64,000 bases of DNA from Trichomonas vaginalis G3 (GCF_026262505.1 NC_067207.1:28860082-28924081); one strand, 5' to 3'. Counted from the first letter of the stretch, positions 10,733 to 20,797 are shown. Numbers and translations are program-made. Notes: a model not told the origin generated them from the sequence alone.

Positions 10733-10955
10733 ATCATAAATTAAAACAAATTTTTCAGTTGTTTACTTACAGTTGTGTGCTATATGATAATTAATTAGCC
10801 TTTGGAGCTTCTGGCTTCTGTTCAGTAGTGGCTGCAGCTGGAGCAGCGGCTGTTGCGGCTGCTGCTTGCTTGCCTTTCTGGTTCTGATGTACGTTCTGCT
10901 TGCCATGTGCTGCTTGTCTCTTGTTAGACATGATGAAAAAATGATGTGATTACTT
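10733..10955. repeat. Left arm of a 223-bp perfect inverted repeat
   Basis: By eye this is the exact reverse complement of 11,243-11,465 over all 223 bases. Each arm carries one copy of a 46-residue gene with its short leader and 3' flank. The arms are separated by 287 bp of unrelated sequence. Confidence 0.93.
10791..10931 (-). CDS. Small basic Ala/Gln/Lys-rich protein, copy 1
   Basis: This 46-residue protein starts MSNKRQAAHGKQNVHQNQ, continues with an alanine-rich stretch and ends APKAN. It is basic at the N-terminus and looks disordered. I do not recognise the family. The start is supported by the leader TCATTTTTTCATC directly before ATG, which fits a trichomonad initiator (TCA-pyrimidine-T). 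GC content is higher than the surroundings, as expected for a well-expressed gene. Copy 2, identical in sequence, lies head-to-head at 11,267. Confidence 0.7.
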   Translation of the reverse strand: MSNKRQAAHGKQNVHQNQKGKQAAAATAAAPAAATTEQKPEAPKAN

Positions 10956-11242
10956 TCCACTTAGAAAGATGTCAAAAAAATTTACACAGCGGCGATTTTT
11001 CTGAGTATTTTGATTTTTTCAATGTAAACAACTCTCAATTTTTCTTTCATTCAATAAATGATCTAAATGAACATAAAAGATAATCTCATTGTTTCATGAG
11101 AAAAATTTGGAACATCCTTGATAATTTCAACCGAAATATTCATTCTCATGATCGTTACATTATATAGAGCCATATTCAAGTGGAATTAATTGTCGCAAAA
11201 TTTTGATTTAAAAAATATTCATTGAAATGAAGCCCATCATCT

Positions 11243-11465
11243 AAGTAATCACATCATTTTTTCATCATGTCTAACAAGAGACAAGCAGCACATGGCAAGC
11301 AGAACGTACATCAGAACCAGAAAGGCAAGCAAGCAGCAGCCGCAACAGCCGCTGCTCCAGCTGCAGCCACTACTGAACAGAAGCCAGAAGCTCCAAAGGC
11401 TAATTAATTATCATATAGCACACAACTGTAAGTAAACAACTGAAAAATTTGTTTTAATTTATGAT
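11243..11465. repeat. Right arm of the 223-bp perfect inverted repeat
   Basis: This is the reverse complement of 10,733-10,955. Identity runs from AAGTAATCACATC to TTTAATTTATGAT and stops abruptly at both ends. There are no obvious target duplications at the breakpoints. Confidence 0.93.
11267..11407 (+). CDS. Small basic Ala/Gln/Lys-rich protein, copy 2
   Basis: The coding sequence is identical to the gene at 10,791-10,931, in the opposite direction. The two starts face away from each other with 335 bp between them, so each keeps its own core promoter inside the repeat. Conservation of the leader together with the frame supports both being functional, but sequence alone cannot exclude one being silent. 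Confidence 0.7.
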   Translation: MSNKRQAAHGKQNVHQNQKGKQAAAATAAAPAAATTEQKPEAPKAN

Positions 11466-11587
11466 TAATTTTTTTAATTTATATTTCAGTTGATTTCATT
11501 TTCATTTTCCTATAAAACATTATTTTTTGAGGAAAGAAAGGACAGAAATACATGTTTATTCAGATATCATATTTATCATATTTAAAT

Positions 11588-12517
11588 TTAACTATATGGG
11601 CAAAGCATTGTTACAGGAACAAAGCCTTCCATACCATTGGATGTTCTTATTTTATAATATTCTGCAAATGAAGTATTAATTGCTTCCACTTTTTCTCCTT
11701 CCTGAATGGAAATTTCGCCAACTTTTGTAGATTGATAATCCTTCAGAGCTCTCATCTTAACAGCCTTAAAGTCAAATTGAAATACGTGAACTGGAGGGAT
11801 CCATGGGCTTCTAAATCCTTGAAACCCTGTTCTAAACATTTTAACTATCTTAGCAAATTGCTCATCATGTAATTGGTAAGGAGATGATGCACTAACCTTA
11901 GCTGCATGAGGACAATGTTTAATGAAATATAAATTGGCTGATTTAATGAACGCTGCTTCAAACATTATTAGTCTGTCATCTATATCTTTCATATCAGCAA
12001 AATGATTGTTGAAAGTCTTTTCTATTTCATCCAGAAAATTTGAATATCGAAGATATCCACAATGAGCATCGTAGCCATATGATGCACAGTCTTTAATACA
12101 AGATTGAATAGGATGAAATGTATCTTTAACAAAGTTTTCGTACAAATCTACTAATTCGTCGAGGGTTTGCTTCATATATGTATTAACTTGCGATATTTTC
12201 CCATCATAGTTTTGTGCAAAATCTAACGCCTTTTGCAACTGCTTTTCGTTGATATAATCTGATACTGAATCCATTGCTTTGTAAGTTTCTCGAAATATTC
12301 TGTCTGCGCAACATTCAAGCATTGGATGCATCTCATTTGAACTTTTCTTAATTGATTGACACCCTTCTGAAATCTTTTTAAGATATGACCGCGCCTCATT
12401 GAACCATTTCACAGCTTTATCGATATTCTTCTTAGAACAACTTACTAACTCCGTAACAAGTGAGATCGAGTAAGCAATAGTATCCACTGCAGCTTTTTGC
12501 CTGATGCTTGCTTTCAT
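11588..12517 (-). CDS. BAR-like helical domain plus C-terminal SH3 protein
   Basis: The protein has 309 residues. Residues 1-225 are predicted mostly helical with amphipathic repeats, in the size range of a BAR/F-BAR membrane-curving dimer. Residues about 253-309 form a clear SH3 domain: MRALKDYQ (the ALYDY position), a GEISIQEGEKVEAI acidic RT/n-Src region, and GFVPVTML for the GYVP position. The family role is binding curved membrane through BAR and proline-rich partners through SH3, as in amphiphysin or endophilin during endocytosis. The SH3 is seen directly. The BAR call is inferred from helicity, length and domain order. Confidence 0.78.
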   Translation of the reverse strand: MKASIRQKAAVDTIAYSISLVTELVSCSKKNIDKAVKWFNEARSYLKKISEGCQSIKKSSNEMHPMLECCADRIFRETYKAMDSVSDYINEKQLQKALDFAQNYDGKISQVNTYMKQTLDELVDLYENFVKDTFHPIQSCIKDCASYGYDAHCGYLRYSNFLDEIEKTFNNHFADMKDIDDRLIMFEAAFIKSANLYFIKHCPHAAKVSASSPYQLHDEQFAKIVKMFRTGFQGFRSPWIPPVHVFQFDFKAVKMRALKDYQSTKVGEISIQEGEKVEAINTSFAEYYKIRTSNGMEGFVPVTMLCPYS

Positions 12518-14038
12518 AAAACAGTTTTAACGATTTTATGCAAACCAAACACATTTCTTATTTAGTTCTTTGATATATTTTACGATATAACTCTAGTCAG
12601 ATCTTTGTGTAAATTATGCCAAAAATAATCAATACATCAGCGACTCTTTCCTTGCTTAAATTCATTTAAAGATGCCATATGAAAGAATTTTATGCGCGGC
12701 TAAGCTCTGATGTCATAAATTTTCCTAAAATTCAAAGGTAACTAAACTCCTTTCGCCGATCCGATTTGCTCCATATTTAAAATATAGCTTGCATATGTAG
12801 AAGAAAAGCTAATTTTGAAGTACGCCCGAAATCCACCAACAGGATTTCGAGCTACTAAAAAGGTACTTTTAAATGTGATTTTTTTTATAAAAAATTAAAT
12901 TTATTTTAAGATCAGACTAAAAACTAATTTTATGGAAAATCTATATCGACAAATTTATTACTTATTGGGTATATAGATTTTTTGATTATGGCGATTATGT
13001 CTGATATGCTTCCAATAAGCCAAAACACATTTCATACTGATTTCTATAAAAGGTATCTTTATTATAGAAGTGTAAGCTATATCTGTTTGTTTTTTTATTA
13101 TAACAAATTCAAAATTCTCTTATAAGGACTAGATGAAATCTGTATTATTAAATCATTAGCTAAATGAAGGTTCAAATAGAAAGTAAATATCAATTTATAT
13201 GATACTGAAACCAAATAGTTCTTTTAATAAAAGATAACACGCTGAAAATTATTGAGTATTTGCAAATCTCAAAAATCTATTGGTGAATTTGGCTCAACTT
13301 TTAAAATTATAACATCCATATCAAATCATAAAAGCAGACAAAAATTAAAGCCAAACCTATCGGCCAATTTTTTTTTTGATATTTTGATTTTTGAGGTATA
13401 CTTTTAAAAGTGGATTTAAAGCACTTATGAAAAAACATTAACTTCTGTCGTTATGATTATTGATTTAGACAATAATGATTTTAATCTTTGATTATCAAAA
13501 CACTAAAGTCATCTTTTTAACATTTGCTTGGTAGCATTAACTCAAGTCTAAAGTACTATTTTATGTGGCACTCTTAGAATTTTTGTATTCATTGTACACG
13601 CTGAAATAGTACCATTAAAGTTATGGCGGACTTTCAAAAAATAGTTTGGTCACCTTTTAAAATTCTTTATTGATTATTATACTGCTCAATTATATATCAA
13701 CAACATGATAAAAATATAGTTTGCAGTATGAATGCATTGGAAAATTCTATATATTACAGTAATTTTTCAACTTTTTTTTATTTTCGGAATTATCAAGTAA
13801 ATTTAAAGATGTTTAATATTAAATTGTATCCCACTATAACAATACACTCATAAATAATTAAATTTAACACGAAATTCCGAAAATGATTTTATGAATTTGG
13901 AAATTCATGCAAAGTATTACTATTATCAATCACATTTAACTTGCATATAATTTGCTTTGATTTCTAAGTCATTTAAATATATTACAACGTATAAGATTTT
14001 GTAAATTAGTAATTTTTTGATTGTAATAAAAGCGAAAT
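12518..14038. other. Gene-free AT-rich spacer
   Basis: No supported gene or repeat is seen. The right end is the 3' flank of uL15 and the left end the promoter side of the BAR/SH3 gene. Confidence 0.6.
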
Positions 14039-14494
14039 TTATTGAACTTTCTCGCAGACACCACCGGCAGCCTTGATCTTCTTTTCAGCTTCCTCAGAGA
14101 AGTCCTTAGCACGAACAACGAATGGGATCTTTGGAAGTTCGCCACGAGCGAGAACCTTGAAGAATCCGTTCTGGACGCAGTCGATAACTGGAACGGCATC
14201 GCCCTTCTTAGCGGCAGCAGCCTTTACACGGACCTCTTCTGGAACAAGTGTCCAAAGCTTGTCAACATTGATTGTTGGTTCATACTCGTCAGCGCGGTTC
14301 TTCATGAGGTGAAGATGGCGCATGCCAACCTTGCCGAAGTAGCCTGGGTGGAAGCGATCGAACCATGTTCTCTGATGGTGCTGACCACCAGCACGACCGT
14401 GGCCACCTGGTGAAACACGGTGCTTACCGACACGACCGAAACCCATGGAAACCTGACCGCGAAGTTTTCTGCTCTTATGGAAACGAGTTGGCAT
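14039..14494 (-). CDS. RPL27A: 60S ribosomal protein uL15 (L27a/L28)
   Basis: All 151 residues align with the eukaryotic L27a family: the basic N-terminus [20 protein letters not shown], the glycine-rich [38 protein letters not shown], and a C-terminal [16 protein letters not shown]. It is a large-subunit structural protein near the peptidyl-transferase region. Length is typical. GC-rich codons contrast with the AT-rich flanks, as expected for high expression. Start at the ATG at 14,492-14,494. The zinc-knuckle gene lies 119 bp upstream on the same strand. Confidence 0.97.
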   Translation of the reverse strand: MPTRFHKSRKLRGQVSMGFGRVGKHRVSPGGHGRAGGQHHQRTWFDRFHPGYFGKVGMRHLHLMKNRADEYEPTINVDKLWTLVPEEVRVKAAAAKKGDAVPVIDCVQNGFFKVLARGELPKIPFVVRAKDFSEEAEKKIKAAGGVCEKVQ

Positions 14495-14613
14495 AAGAAA
14501 AAAGGAGAGCCAAAACCGCCATAATTTTTATCGTTCCAATTGAATTTTTTTGTAAACTGACAAATTTGTTGTTTTTGACAATGTTGATAAATTTGACAAA
14601 TTTTAAAAATTTT

Positions 14614-15099
14614 CTATTCTGTAGTTTCTTGATTCTTAGATTGAGAGTTTTGATTGAATTTATGTATTGCACCAATGATTCTTTGCTTTTCTAAGTTAGC
14701 TTTTGATGAATTATCAGCAAGATATGGCTCAAATAAACCATATACTGTTTTAAAAGGAGGATTTGGACATTCATCAATATCATGACCAAATGCAGCACAG
14801 TTAAAACAGAACTTACCTTCTTTCCACGTTTGCTTTATCTCTACTATTCGTGGTTCTGCTGGTAAATATAAACCAAATTCATCTTCTTTCCACTCTTTTG
14901 GTGCATTTCTAACATTCGTAAGCATTCTTGAATTCATTTCAGCCTTTAAATCTTTAATTGAAGGTAATTTGCTTTTACAATTGATTGTTGAGTGCCCAAT
15001 CATTCCGCATCTCATGCATATTTGGGATCTATCGACTTCATTTCTCTGATAGGTCTCTTGTTCTTCGCTTTCTTTGTGCTTTGATCTATGAAAACTCAT
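14614..15099 (-). CDS. Two-zinc-knuckle (CCHC) protein
   Basis: The protein has 161 residues. Two CCHC knuckles are visible: CMRCGMIGHSTINC near residue 28 and CFNCAAFGHDIDEC near residue 97. A charged linker (KEWKEDEFGLYLPAEP) separates them, and the ends are hydrophilic. Such knuckles bind single-stranded nucleic acid, and small cellular CCHC proteins act in RNA processing. No retroelement pol or gag features are adjacent, so this looks like a host gene. The exact partner pathway cannot be read from the sequence. Confidence 0.85.
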   Translation of the reverse strand: MSFHRSKHKESEEQETYQRNEVDRSQICMRCGMIGHSTINCKSKLPSIKDLKAEMNSRMLTNVRNAPKEWKEDEFGLYLPAEPRIVEIKQTWKEGKFCFNCAAFGHDIDECPNPPFKTVYGLFEPYLADNSSKANLEKQRIIGAIHKFNQNSQSKNQETTE

Positions 15100-16901
15100 T
15101 TTTTTCTAAAAATTGAGAAGAGGTCAAATATATAAAAGTGACATCTAAAATCTTTGAAAAAACAACAAATAAAAAGTGGCACCTGAGTATATTGTTTCTG
15201 ATTTATCTGATCATTGAAACGGAATCGATCCACGTGATTAGTATGAAACGATGATATACTAGGGACTAAACAATATTAATATTGCAAAAATCCAATTATT
15301 CGATGTTCAACTTATCATATCTTTCATTAAAGTTGATACCTTTATTTTTTCGAAATATTACAACAATATCAACTTTACGTATTGCCAATGATAGCCAAAG
15401 AACTATTTTGGCATAATAAATTCAAAACGATATTAAAACAACAGATTGACTGATCATTCTAGTATAGTATTATGCATACTATCATGTGATATTGCCTCAA
15501 ATATCTTAACTTAACTTCCGTTTGATTATGATATACAGATCTAAAGTTGCTTATTCTTTAACAATAGTCACTAACTGATAACATGATTATGTTAAGAGGT
15601 CTAAATGTGCCAGATTAATGCACATTTTATTCAGATTTATTGTCGAAATGCAAATCACAATATATATCTTGAATTCATCTGTGAATAAAATCATGATCTT
15701 ATTGATTACTTTCTAGATGTTTACTATGGTATCTAATTATGTGAAGCCAATCCTGAATTTGAACCAGAAATAATTTTATATGACTAACAATGGCTGGTTA
15801 TTTATATAGAATTATATACTGTATTTGATAGTAAAATATTAGTGATATATAATTTTGGAAAATATGCCTCTTTTCTATATCATTGAAATATAATTATTTG
15901 ATTCGCTCTAGAATTGACATATTTTAGTAGAAAAATTATAAAATAACAAAAATGAAAAGGTTGCAGAGATTTAGAATACAATAAAAAGTTTTGTATCGCT
16001 CTAAATTTTATATTTTCGAAAATTTTAACCTCATTTTTCCAAAAAAATCGAGAATTTAAAAAAACGTTATCATTTTCTAGAAAATTGCTTCGGCTTTTTC
16101 TAAAATGAAAAAAATTTGGAGAAATTTACCAAGGAGAACTTCATTCTAGGTGTCCAAAGCAATTGCTTTCAGTCAAAAAAGCTTCGAAAATTTTAAATAT
16201 TGATATCGATTTTCATCAATCACTTAAAATCGATTGTTTGCAGTCGATGTTATCACATATTATTAAATTTTAATATATTTGAACATACTATAAATCGTTC
16301 TTGAAACTTATCAACATTTCGCGCAATTTAAGAATACACCAACTCTCATACATAGTTACCATTACCACAGTCTCATTTTAAGAAGAAATAATTTATAAAA
16401 TCTAAGATCTAACGATTTATTTACCCTATTCGAAAAATATTTTTAATTCTAAATCCTTATTTGTGCATGTTTTATATACAGATGTAGAAAGAGAAACGAA
16501 TAAAGTGTTGCTTCAAAAAAATACCTGAGAGTACCCACATCAATAAACAATTTACTTTTTTACCATCGAATTTTGCTCATCTTGAGCCATACTTTTCGTT
16601 TAATTTTCATAATACGATAAAACATATGCGTTGTCAAGTAAAATATGGATATTTTAGAAGATCATAATATATCTCGAAATCAAACAAAAGCCATTCTATG
16701 AGTCCATACGCATTATTACTATACTTCATATGCCAAGCATAATGTGAACAATTTTGGTCGATACCTTTGTTGTCGTCGAAGTTCCCCCCTTTTCCATGAG
16801 TTACAGGGGCTCAGAAAACTAGATAGCAAGACTCAAACCACTGTATATAATAAAGCTGATGTAGAGTAAAAATAACATAAAAATTAAGAAAAATTAACGA
16901 T
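15100..16901. other. Gene-free AT-rich spacer
   Basis: No frame or repeat worth calling is seen. A small GC-richer patch at about 16,780-16,850 has no recognisable RNA fold. Confidence 0.6.
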
Positions 16902-17723
16902 TTATGCAATCGCAGCTTTGATATCCGCAAGAATTGATGGCCACAGTGAGCGATCAATAGGCTCTAAATCTTCACATACGAATAGATTTGGATGCTGCGA
17001 TACTTGGTCGGACAAACATGATGTATAAGCAACATGTCCTGGAGGAGCAGTTGGATATTGCAAGGATGCATCTGCAACAGTGTTGAATTGCTGAGGAGCA
17101 TAATTATTTTGCATTGGAGCTGGTTGTACCTTTGGTTCTGGCTGTGGTTCTTCTTCTGTTAATTTGATTCCAAGAACTTTCTCAGCTGCTTCTACATTAG
17201 AAAATACTTCAGCTGCTTCACGAATTACCGATTTAATTTCGGCATCATCATGCGATCCTCCTTGAAGTCCTTGTAAAACTTGTTCATCACATTTGCTAGT
17301 ATCTAATAAGTCTGTAGCGACCTTTTTCTCGAACATTTCTTTTGATACGGCCATTACAAACTTCTTGAATGAATCAAGCTTAAGTAAATTGGTAGAGCAG
17401 CAAACTATTCTAAACGAATCTTCAGTTGATGGTGATGGACCGTTTCTTGAAGCAACTGCTTCGTTTTTGTTTTCTTTAATATTTTTCAAAGCATCAAGAA
17501 TAGCATCACATGATGCCATATATGCCTTTGCATCAGAAATTTTGTAAGCTTTATCGTAAATTCCTTTTTTGTTTTCTGCGCGAATATCATGAGCGAGATT
17601 TCTTGCGTTGACATCTACAATTTGCTGTTGTTTCTTTTTTGCTGTGGTTAGTTCGGCTACCATGACACGGTATTGGATTTCAATCTTTGTTGGATCATAT
17701 GCTTTAGGTTTTCCCCAATGCAT
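16902..17723 (-). CDS. IST1-like ESCRT-III family protein
   Basis: From the ATG at 17,721-17,723 this encodes 273 residues beginning MHWGKPKAYDPTKIE. A longer frame reaches 17,918, but its extra 65 residues are hydrophobic and AT-driven, so I prefer the inner start. Residues 10-170 are helical and basic, with the Ist1-type pattern of LTTAKKKQQQIVDVNARNLA, a lysine-rich second helix and a CDAILDAL helix. A proline/glutamine-rich linker follows (QPEPKVQPAPMQ), then a short conserved-looking tail ending DLEPIDRSLW. IST1 binds CHMP1 and regulates VPS4 in endosomal sorting. Assignment is by pattern only and moderate. The Polinton begins 223 bp upstream, so this promoter region was hit. Confidence 0.5.
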   Translation of the reverse strand: MHWGKPKAYDPTKIEIQYRVMVAELTTAKKKQQQIVDVNARNLAHDIRAENKKGIYDKAYKISDAKAYMASCDAILDALKNIKENKNEAVASRNGPSPSTEDSFRIVCCSTNLLKLDSFKKFVMAVSKEMFEKKVATDLLDTSKCDEQVLQGLQGGSHDDAEIKSVIREAAEVFSNVEAAEKVLGIKLTEEEPQPEPKVQPAPMQNNYAPQQFNTVADASLQYPTAPPGHVAYTSCLSDQVSQHPNLFVCEDLEPIDRSLWPSILADIKAAIA

Positions 17724-17942
17724 CGCAAAAAATTTAATATTATCGGCGTGCAGAATTGCATTTTTTTTAAAATTTATAAATTCGCAGGGAAATGATAATA
17801 ATAATCTGTGGAAGTAAATATTCTCCAGCGGAAAAATTGGAAAGCTTGCTAAATATCTAATTTTCACAACAAATTTCTGGAATTCGTAGTAGAATTGATT
17901 CACAATCTTATAAAACATAATGCATAATGAAAACTAATATAA

Positions 17943-17945
<3 letters not shown>

Positions 17946-17975
<30 letters not shown>

Positions 17976-18029
17976 TATTGGGGCTTCCAGGGCTGCGCCC
18001 CTCTAGCCCCCTGAAGATGTTTAGTATAA
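17946..18029. repeat. Outer terminal inverted repeat, left
   Basis: After the A28 run, GGTATTGGGGCTTCCAGGG continues through a GC-rich stem (GGGCTGCGCCC) to GAAGATGTTTAGTATAA. The right end, 43,346-43,416, is the reverse complement with only a few differences. A second, diverged copy of the GGGGCTTCCAGGC motif follows at about 18,069-18,100. Confidence 0.9.
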
Positions 18030-18107
18030 CATGCAGTTTATATAAAATGAGGTTTTTTTGGGGTGTGGGGGCTTCCAGGCACTTCGTGCCTTCTAGCCCC
18101 TAAAATT

Positions 18108-18286
18108 TTTTGAAAGTCGTTGCTGTTGACTTGTTTGTAGAGAACTCAAAATAGTAGAACTATGTCCGGACAAGTAAGGGTCTATCGTCGCTTCTCAAAG
18201 TTACGGGCGTTCAAAGAAATATACTTTGAGAAGCCTTTTCTTCCTTATAGAATGAGATAGGATGGTTATTTTACAAAACCGACAAG
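18108..18286. repeat. Inner terminal inverted repeat, left
   Basis: This segment (for example GTCCGGACAAGTAAGGGTC and TAGAATGAGATAGGA) is matched in reverse complement at 42,052-42,232, with scattered differences. It is the second tier of the element's terminal repeat and probably carries replication or transcription signals (inference). Confidence 0.88.
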
Positions 18287-18363
18287 ACCTTAACCGAGTA
18301 GTTTTCATGTTTTGTCACTTTTCTGTCACTTTTCAGGGAAAAAACATTTTTATTAAATATAAA

Positions 18364-19182
18364 ATGAATTTTACAAAACCACCGTTACCCTTCTTTGGAA
18401 ATAAGAGTAGATGTAAAGATATTCTATTGAGAGAACTTAAGAAACTACCGAATGGTCTAACATTTGTAGATTTGTTCGGTGGAAGTTTCTATATATCTCA
18501 TTTGTGCCATACTGTATTTCCTGACTCAAAGATTATATGCAATGACTTCGACAACTATATGAACCGTCTCAAACATATACCAGACACAAACAAAATATTG
18601 AGTGAGTTGAAAGAAAAGATACCTATAGGTAAGATGGAACGTATACCATTAGATAAGAAAAATATTGTCAGAGAGGTTTTGAAAAAAGCAGAGTATATTG
18701 ACTGGGATAGTATATCTTCTAGACTATTGTATAGTGGTTCTATAAGAGTTCATGACATTGAAACACTTATGTCAAACGTTTTATATCTTAACTATACAAA
18801 GGTTTTCAAAGAGAACATAGAAAAATATACTGAGGGTATAGAGTTTGTGAGATGTCGTTGGACAGAGTTGTATGAAAAATATAAAGACAAGGAAAATGTT
18901 TTCTTTATAGTAGACCCGCCGTTCTATAACACATGGGATTTTCAATACCAAGTAGACTGGACTTTGAGAGACTCTTTAGAAACTTTAGACGTTTTACATA
19001 ACCATCCATGCTTTTACTTTACATCCGATAAAAGTGGTTTGGAAAGTGTCATGAGATGGTTAGAGGATATACATGACTATGATTTTAGATACGATAAGAT
19101 AGAATATGAGAGAGGTCCTATAAACCGGAAAAAGTGTCATAACAAAGAAATTTTATTGGTAAGTAAATGTGGTTTGAAATAG
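18364..19182 (+). CDS. D12-class (Dam-type) adenine DNA methyltransferase
   Basis: From the ATG after an AT-rich leader this is 272 residues. The N-terminal PLPFFGNKSR matches the SAM-binding PxxxGGK-like opening of Dam enzymes. FVDLFGGSF near residue 34 is the second SAM motif. DPPF at residues 184-187 is the catalytic DPPY-type motif of N6-adenine methyltransferases, with the C-terminal TSDKSGLES and HNKEILLVS of the family. It should methylate adenine in DNA. Trichomonads carry abundant 6mA and have Dam-like enzymes, so a mobile carrier is of interest. It is the first gene inside the left end. A longer frame begins at 18,262 within the terminal repeat and is less likely the true start. Confidence 0.88.
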   Translation: MNFTKPPLPFFGNKSRCKDILLRELKKLPNGLTFVDLFGGSFYISHLCHTVFPDSKIICNDFDNYMNRLKHIPDTNKILSELKEKIPIGKMERIPLDKKNIVREVLKKAEYIDWDSISSRLLYSGSIRVHDIETLMSNVLYLNYTKVFKENIEKYTEGIEFVRCRWTELYEKYKDKENVFFIVDPPFYNTWDFQYQVDWTLRDSLETLDVLHNHPCFYFTSDKSGLESVMRWLEDIHDYDFRYDKIEYERGPINRKKCHNKEILLVSKCGLK

Positions 19183-19298
19183 GACTACTTGTTTTAGGTT
19201 TTTTCCATTGTGTCATTTACTTATTTGACGTGGCAGAAAGATATAGAGAATATGAAGATGAACCACTGCCTGCAAATGTTCAGCATATGTACTCGTAA
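19167..19298 (+). CDS. Small membrane protein (43 residues) of the Polinton
   Basis: Its start overlaps the last codons of the methyltransferase in another frame (MWFEIGLLVLGFFHCVIYLF). One hydrophobic segment spans about residues 4-20, and a charged, acidic tail follows. The family is not recognised. The overlap suggests a real compact-genome gene, but the short length keeps confidence low. Confidence 0.45.
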   Translation: MWFEIGLLVLGFFHCVIYLFDVAERYREYEDEPLPANVQHMYS

Positions 19299-19321
19299 GA
19301 GATATTTTTATCTAATATTAA

Positions 19322-19684
19322 ATGGACGCACAGAACTTAGCGAATGCACAGCAACCTGGACAACCAAACCCAGAGAATATTCCAAATGAAGTTAGAATAC
19401 AAACTGCAATGGCAAACTATGGTCAAGTGCCAACAGATGTACAAATGCAAACTGCCATGTCAAATGACGCTGCGTTAGGTTTGCCACCATGGTATGCAAA
19501 TATGAGATGGAAAGAGTTTTATACAAACCCTGAAGTGGGATATAAACAACTCTATGCAGATGACGCGAACACAGGAGTTGACCCAGAGTATGTTTTCTAC
19601 CAGAGGAGAAATAGAATGTATGAGCTGCAGTTAAAGAATGCTATGGAACTCAACAGGAAACGTAAGAGACTAGGCGGACATTAG
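19322..19684 (+). CDS. Hypothetical Polinton protein, 120 residues
   Basis: The protein has a hydrophilic N-terminus with two near-repeats (NEVRIQTAMANYGQVP and TDVQMQTAMSNDAALG), then an aromatic middle (PPWYANMRWKEFYTNPE) and a basic end (NRKRKRLGGH). It may be a virion or core protein; no family is recognised. It lies just after the small membrane protein gene, in the same direction. Confidence 0.65.
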   Translation: MDAQNLANAQQPGQPNPENIPNEVRIQTAMANYGQVPTDVQMQTAMSNDAALGLPPWYANMRWKEFYTNPEVGYKQLYADDANTGVDPEYVFYQRRNRMYELQLKNAMELNRKRKRLGGH

Positions 19685-19702
19685 ATTTTTACATATAGTA
19701 AA

Positions 19703-19945
19703 ATGGGTTTCTTTGGAAGAATAGGAAACTTCTTTCGAAATGTTGGAAGAGGTATATGGAATGGAATAAAATCTGTCGGAAGAGGAATTTGGAACGGAGT
19801 CAAAAATATTGGTAAAAGAGTAGGTCAGTTCGTTGGTATTATACCTAAAGACCCTGAACCAGAAGAACAAGCTCCTGTTATACAACAGCCTGAACCTGCA
19901 CCACAGTCTAGTTGGCAACCAAATCCAACACCTCAACCGTATTAA
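19703..19945 (+). CDS. MGFFG amphipathic small protein of the Polinton
   Basis: The protein has 80 residues. The N-terminus MGFFGRIGNFFRNVGRG fits an N-myristoylation signal and an amphipathic helix. Two internal repeats follow (RGIWNGIKSVG, RGIWNGVKNIG), then a proline/glutamine-rich tail. The design recalls membrane-active minor capsid peptides such as adenovirus protein VI, which is an inference from shape, not homology. A second MG-start protein lies at 23,063. Confidence 0.6.
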   Translation: MGFFGRIGNFFRNVGRGIWNGIKSVGRGIWNGVKNIGKRVGQFVGIIPKDPEPEEQAPVIQQPEPAPQSSWQPNPTPQPY

Positions 19946-19948
19946 AAA

Positions 19949-20797
19949 TTATATTTTTACCGTTCGATAGTAGTTGTATATGAGACTAAGTTCTAAGTAA
20001 AACGCATGGTATAATGGAACTATTCTCTTTCTTCCATCTGTAGTAAACCATACTTGAAAGTCTGAAATACTTCCACTCGGTGGTTCATATAGCTTTGTAG
20101 GTTTTTCGTAAAAGTCATTTGCTAAGCATAAAAAAGAGTTTTGTGCACCAGAAAATGAAGCATGAACGATAATAGCATCTGAGTCGAAAACATTTTCATA
20201 TGTTCCATTAGGGTTTTCGACTTCATAAAAGTTCGGGTGTACTGGATATTCTGCAGGCTGATTTAACATCCTCAAAAATCTATACCATGCCAAGTTGTTA
20301 TATTTTGTAGAAATATAAACGTTTTCTCCAAGGTCTTCTATTCTATTGAATTTAACAGTTGCATTTTTCCTGTCATATAAAATATCGAGATGGTACTCTC
20401 CTTCGTCAATGTTAAACTGGTTTGCATATTCGAGATAGATATCGTTTATTTTTTCTTGAAAAGCTTGAAGAGTTGTTTCTAAGTTTACAAGCAAACTAAC
20501 TTGTAAAAGTTTTCCCTGTACAAATTTCTCATACGTACGTTTTTCTTTGTTATAGTATCGAACTTCAAAACCGACCGTAAATGGGAAACCATGTATGGCT
20601 TCTGAAATGAACTTCATTCTACGAAAGCCAATAGCTTTTGTGACGGATGGGTCTCTTAACCATCTTAGTGGGTAGTCAAAACGATAGCCTTCATGCTTTA
20701 CGGTCTCTGTCTCAAACTTTTGACCGACATTCGTAAAAAGTTCATCTAATGGTTTAGTTGTAGCAACTCTTGAATTTTCTTTTTCTATTGAAAGCAT
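19949..20797 (-). CDS. Polinton paralogue pair member A, 282 residues
   Basis: This protein and the one at 27,283-28,143 share a layout: an opening TKPLDELFTN, a YRFDYPLRWL block, KAIGFRRM, and a closing FYEKPTKLYEPPSGSISDF-type block with QVWFTT and IIPLY/IVPLY. No enzyme motif is visible. Beta-rich sequence and duplication within one element fit a structural or virion protein (inference). Its start faces the tail-fibre gene at 20,816, only 18 bp away, so the two share a divergent promoter. Confidence 0.75.
   Translation of the reverse strand: MLSIEKENSRVATTKPLDELFTNVGQKFETETVKHEGYRFDYPLRWLRDPSVTKAIGFRRMKFISEAIHGFPFTVGFEVRYYNKEKRTYEKFVQGKLLQVSLLVNLETTLQAFQEKINDIYLEYANQFNIDEGEYHLDILYDRKNATVKFNRIEDLGENVYISTKYNNLAWYRFLRMLNQPAEYPVHPNFYEVENPNGTYENVFDSDAIIVHASFSGAQNSFLCLANDFYEKPTKLYEPPSGSISDFQVWFTTDGRKRIVPLYHAFYLELSLIYNYYRTVKI

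Noticed and set aside
10763-10960. 65-codon frame on the minus strand over the small duplicated gene
   Set aside because: It is an alternate frame of the 46-residue gene, which has the better leader and reading.
11408-11490. Intron beginning CTGTAAGTAAAC after the small gene
   Set aside because: The GTAAGT string resembles a donor, but no trichomonad-type branch/acceptor (ACTAACACACAG) follows, and the frame has already ended.
14042-14413. Plus-strand frames over uL15
   Set aside because: They are shadows of the strongly conserved ribosomal protein on the minus strand.
17724-17918. Extra N-terminal 65 residues of the IST1-like frame
   Set aside because: AT-driven hydrophobic composition upstream of a good ATG; the shorter start fits the family better.
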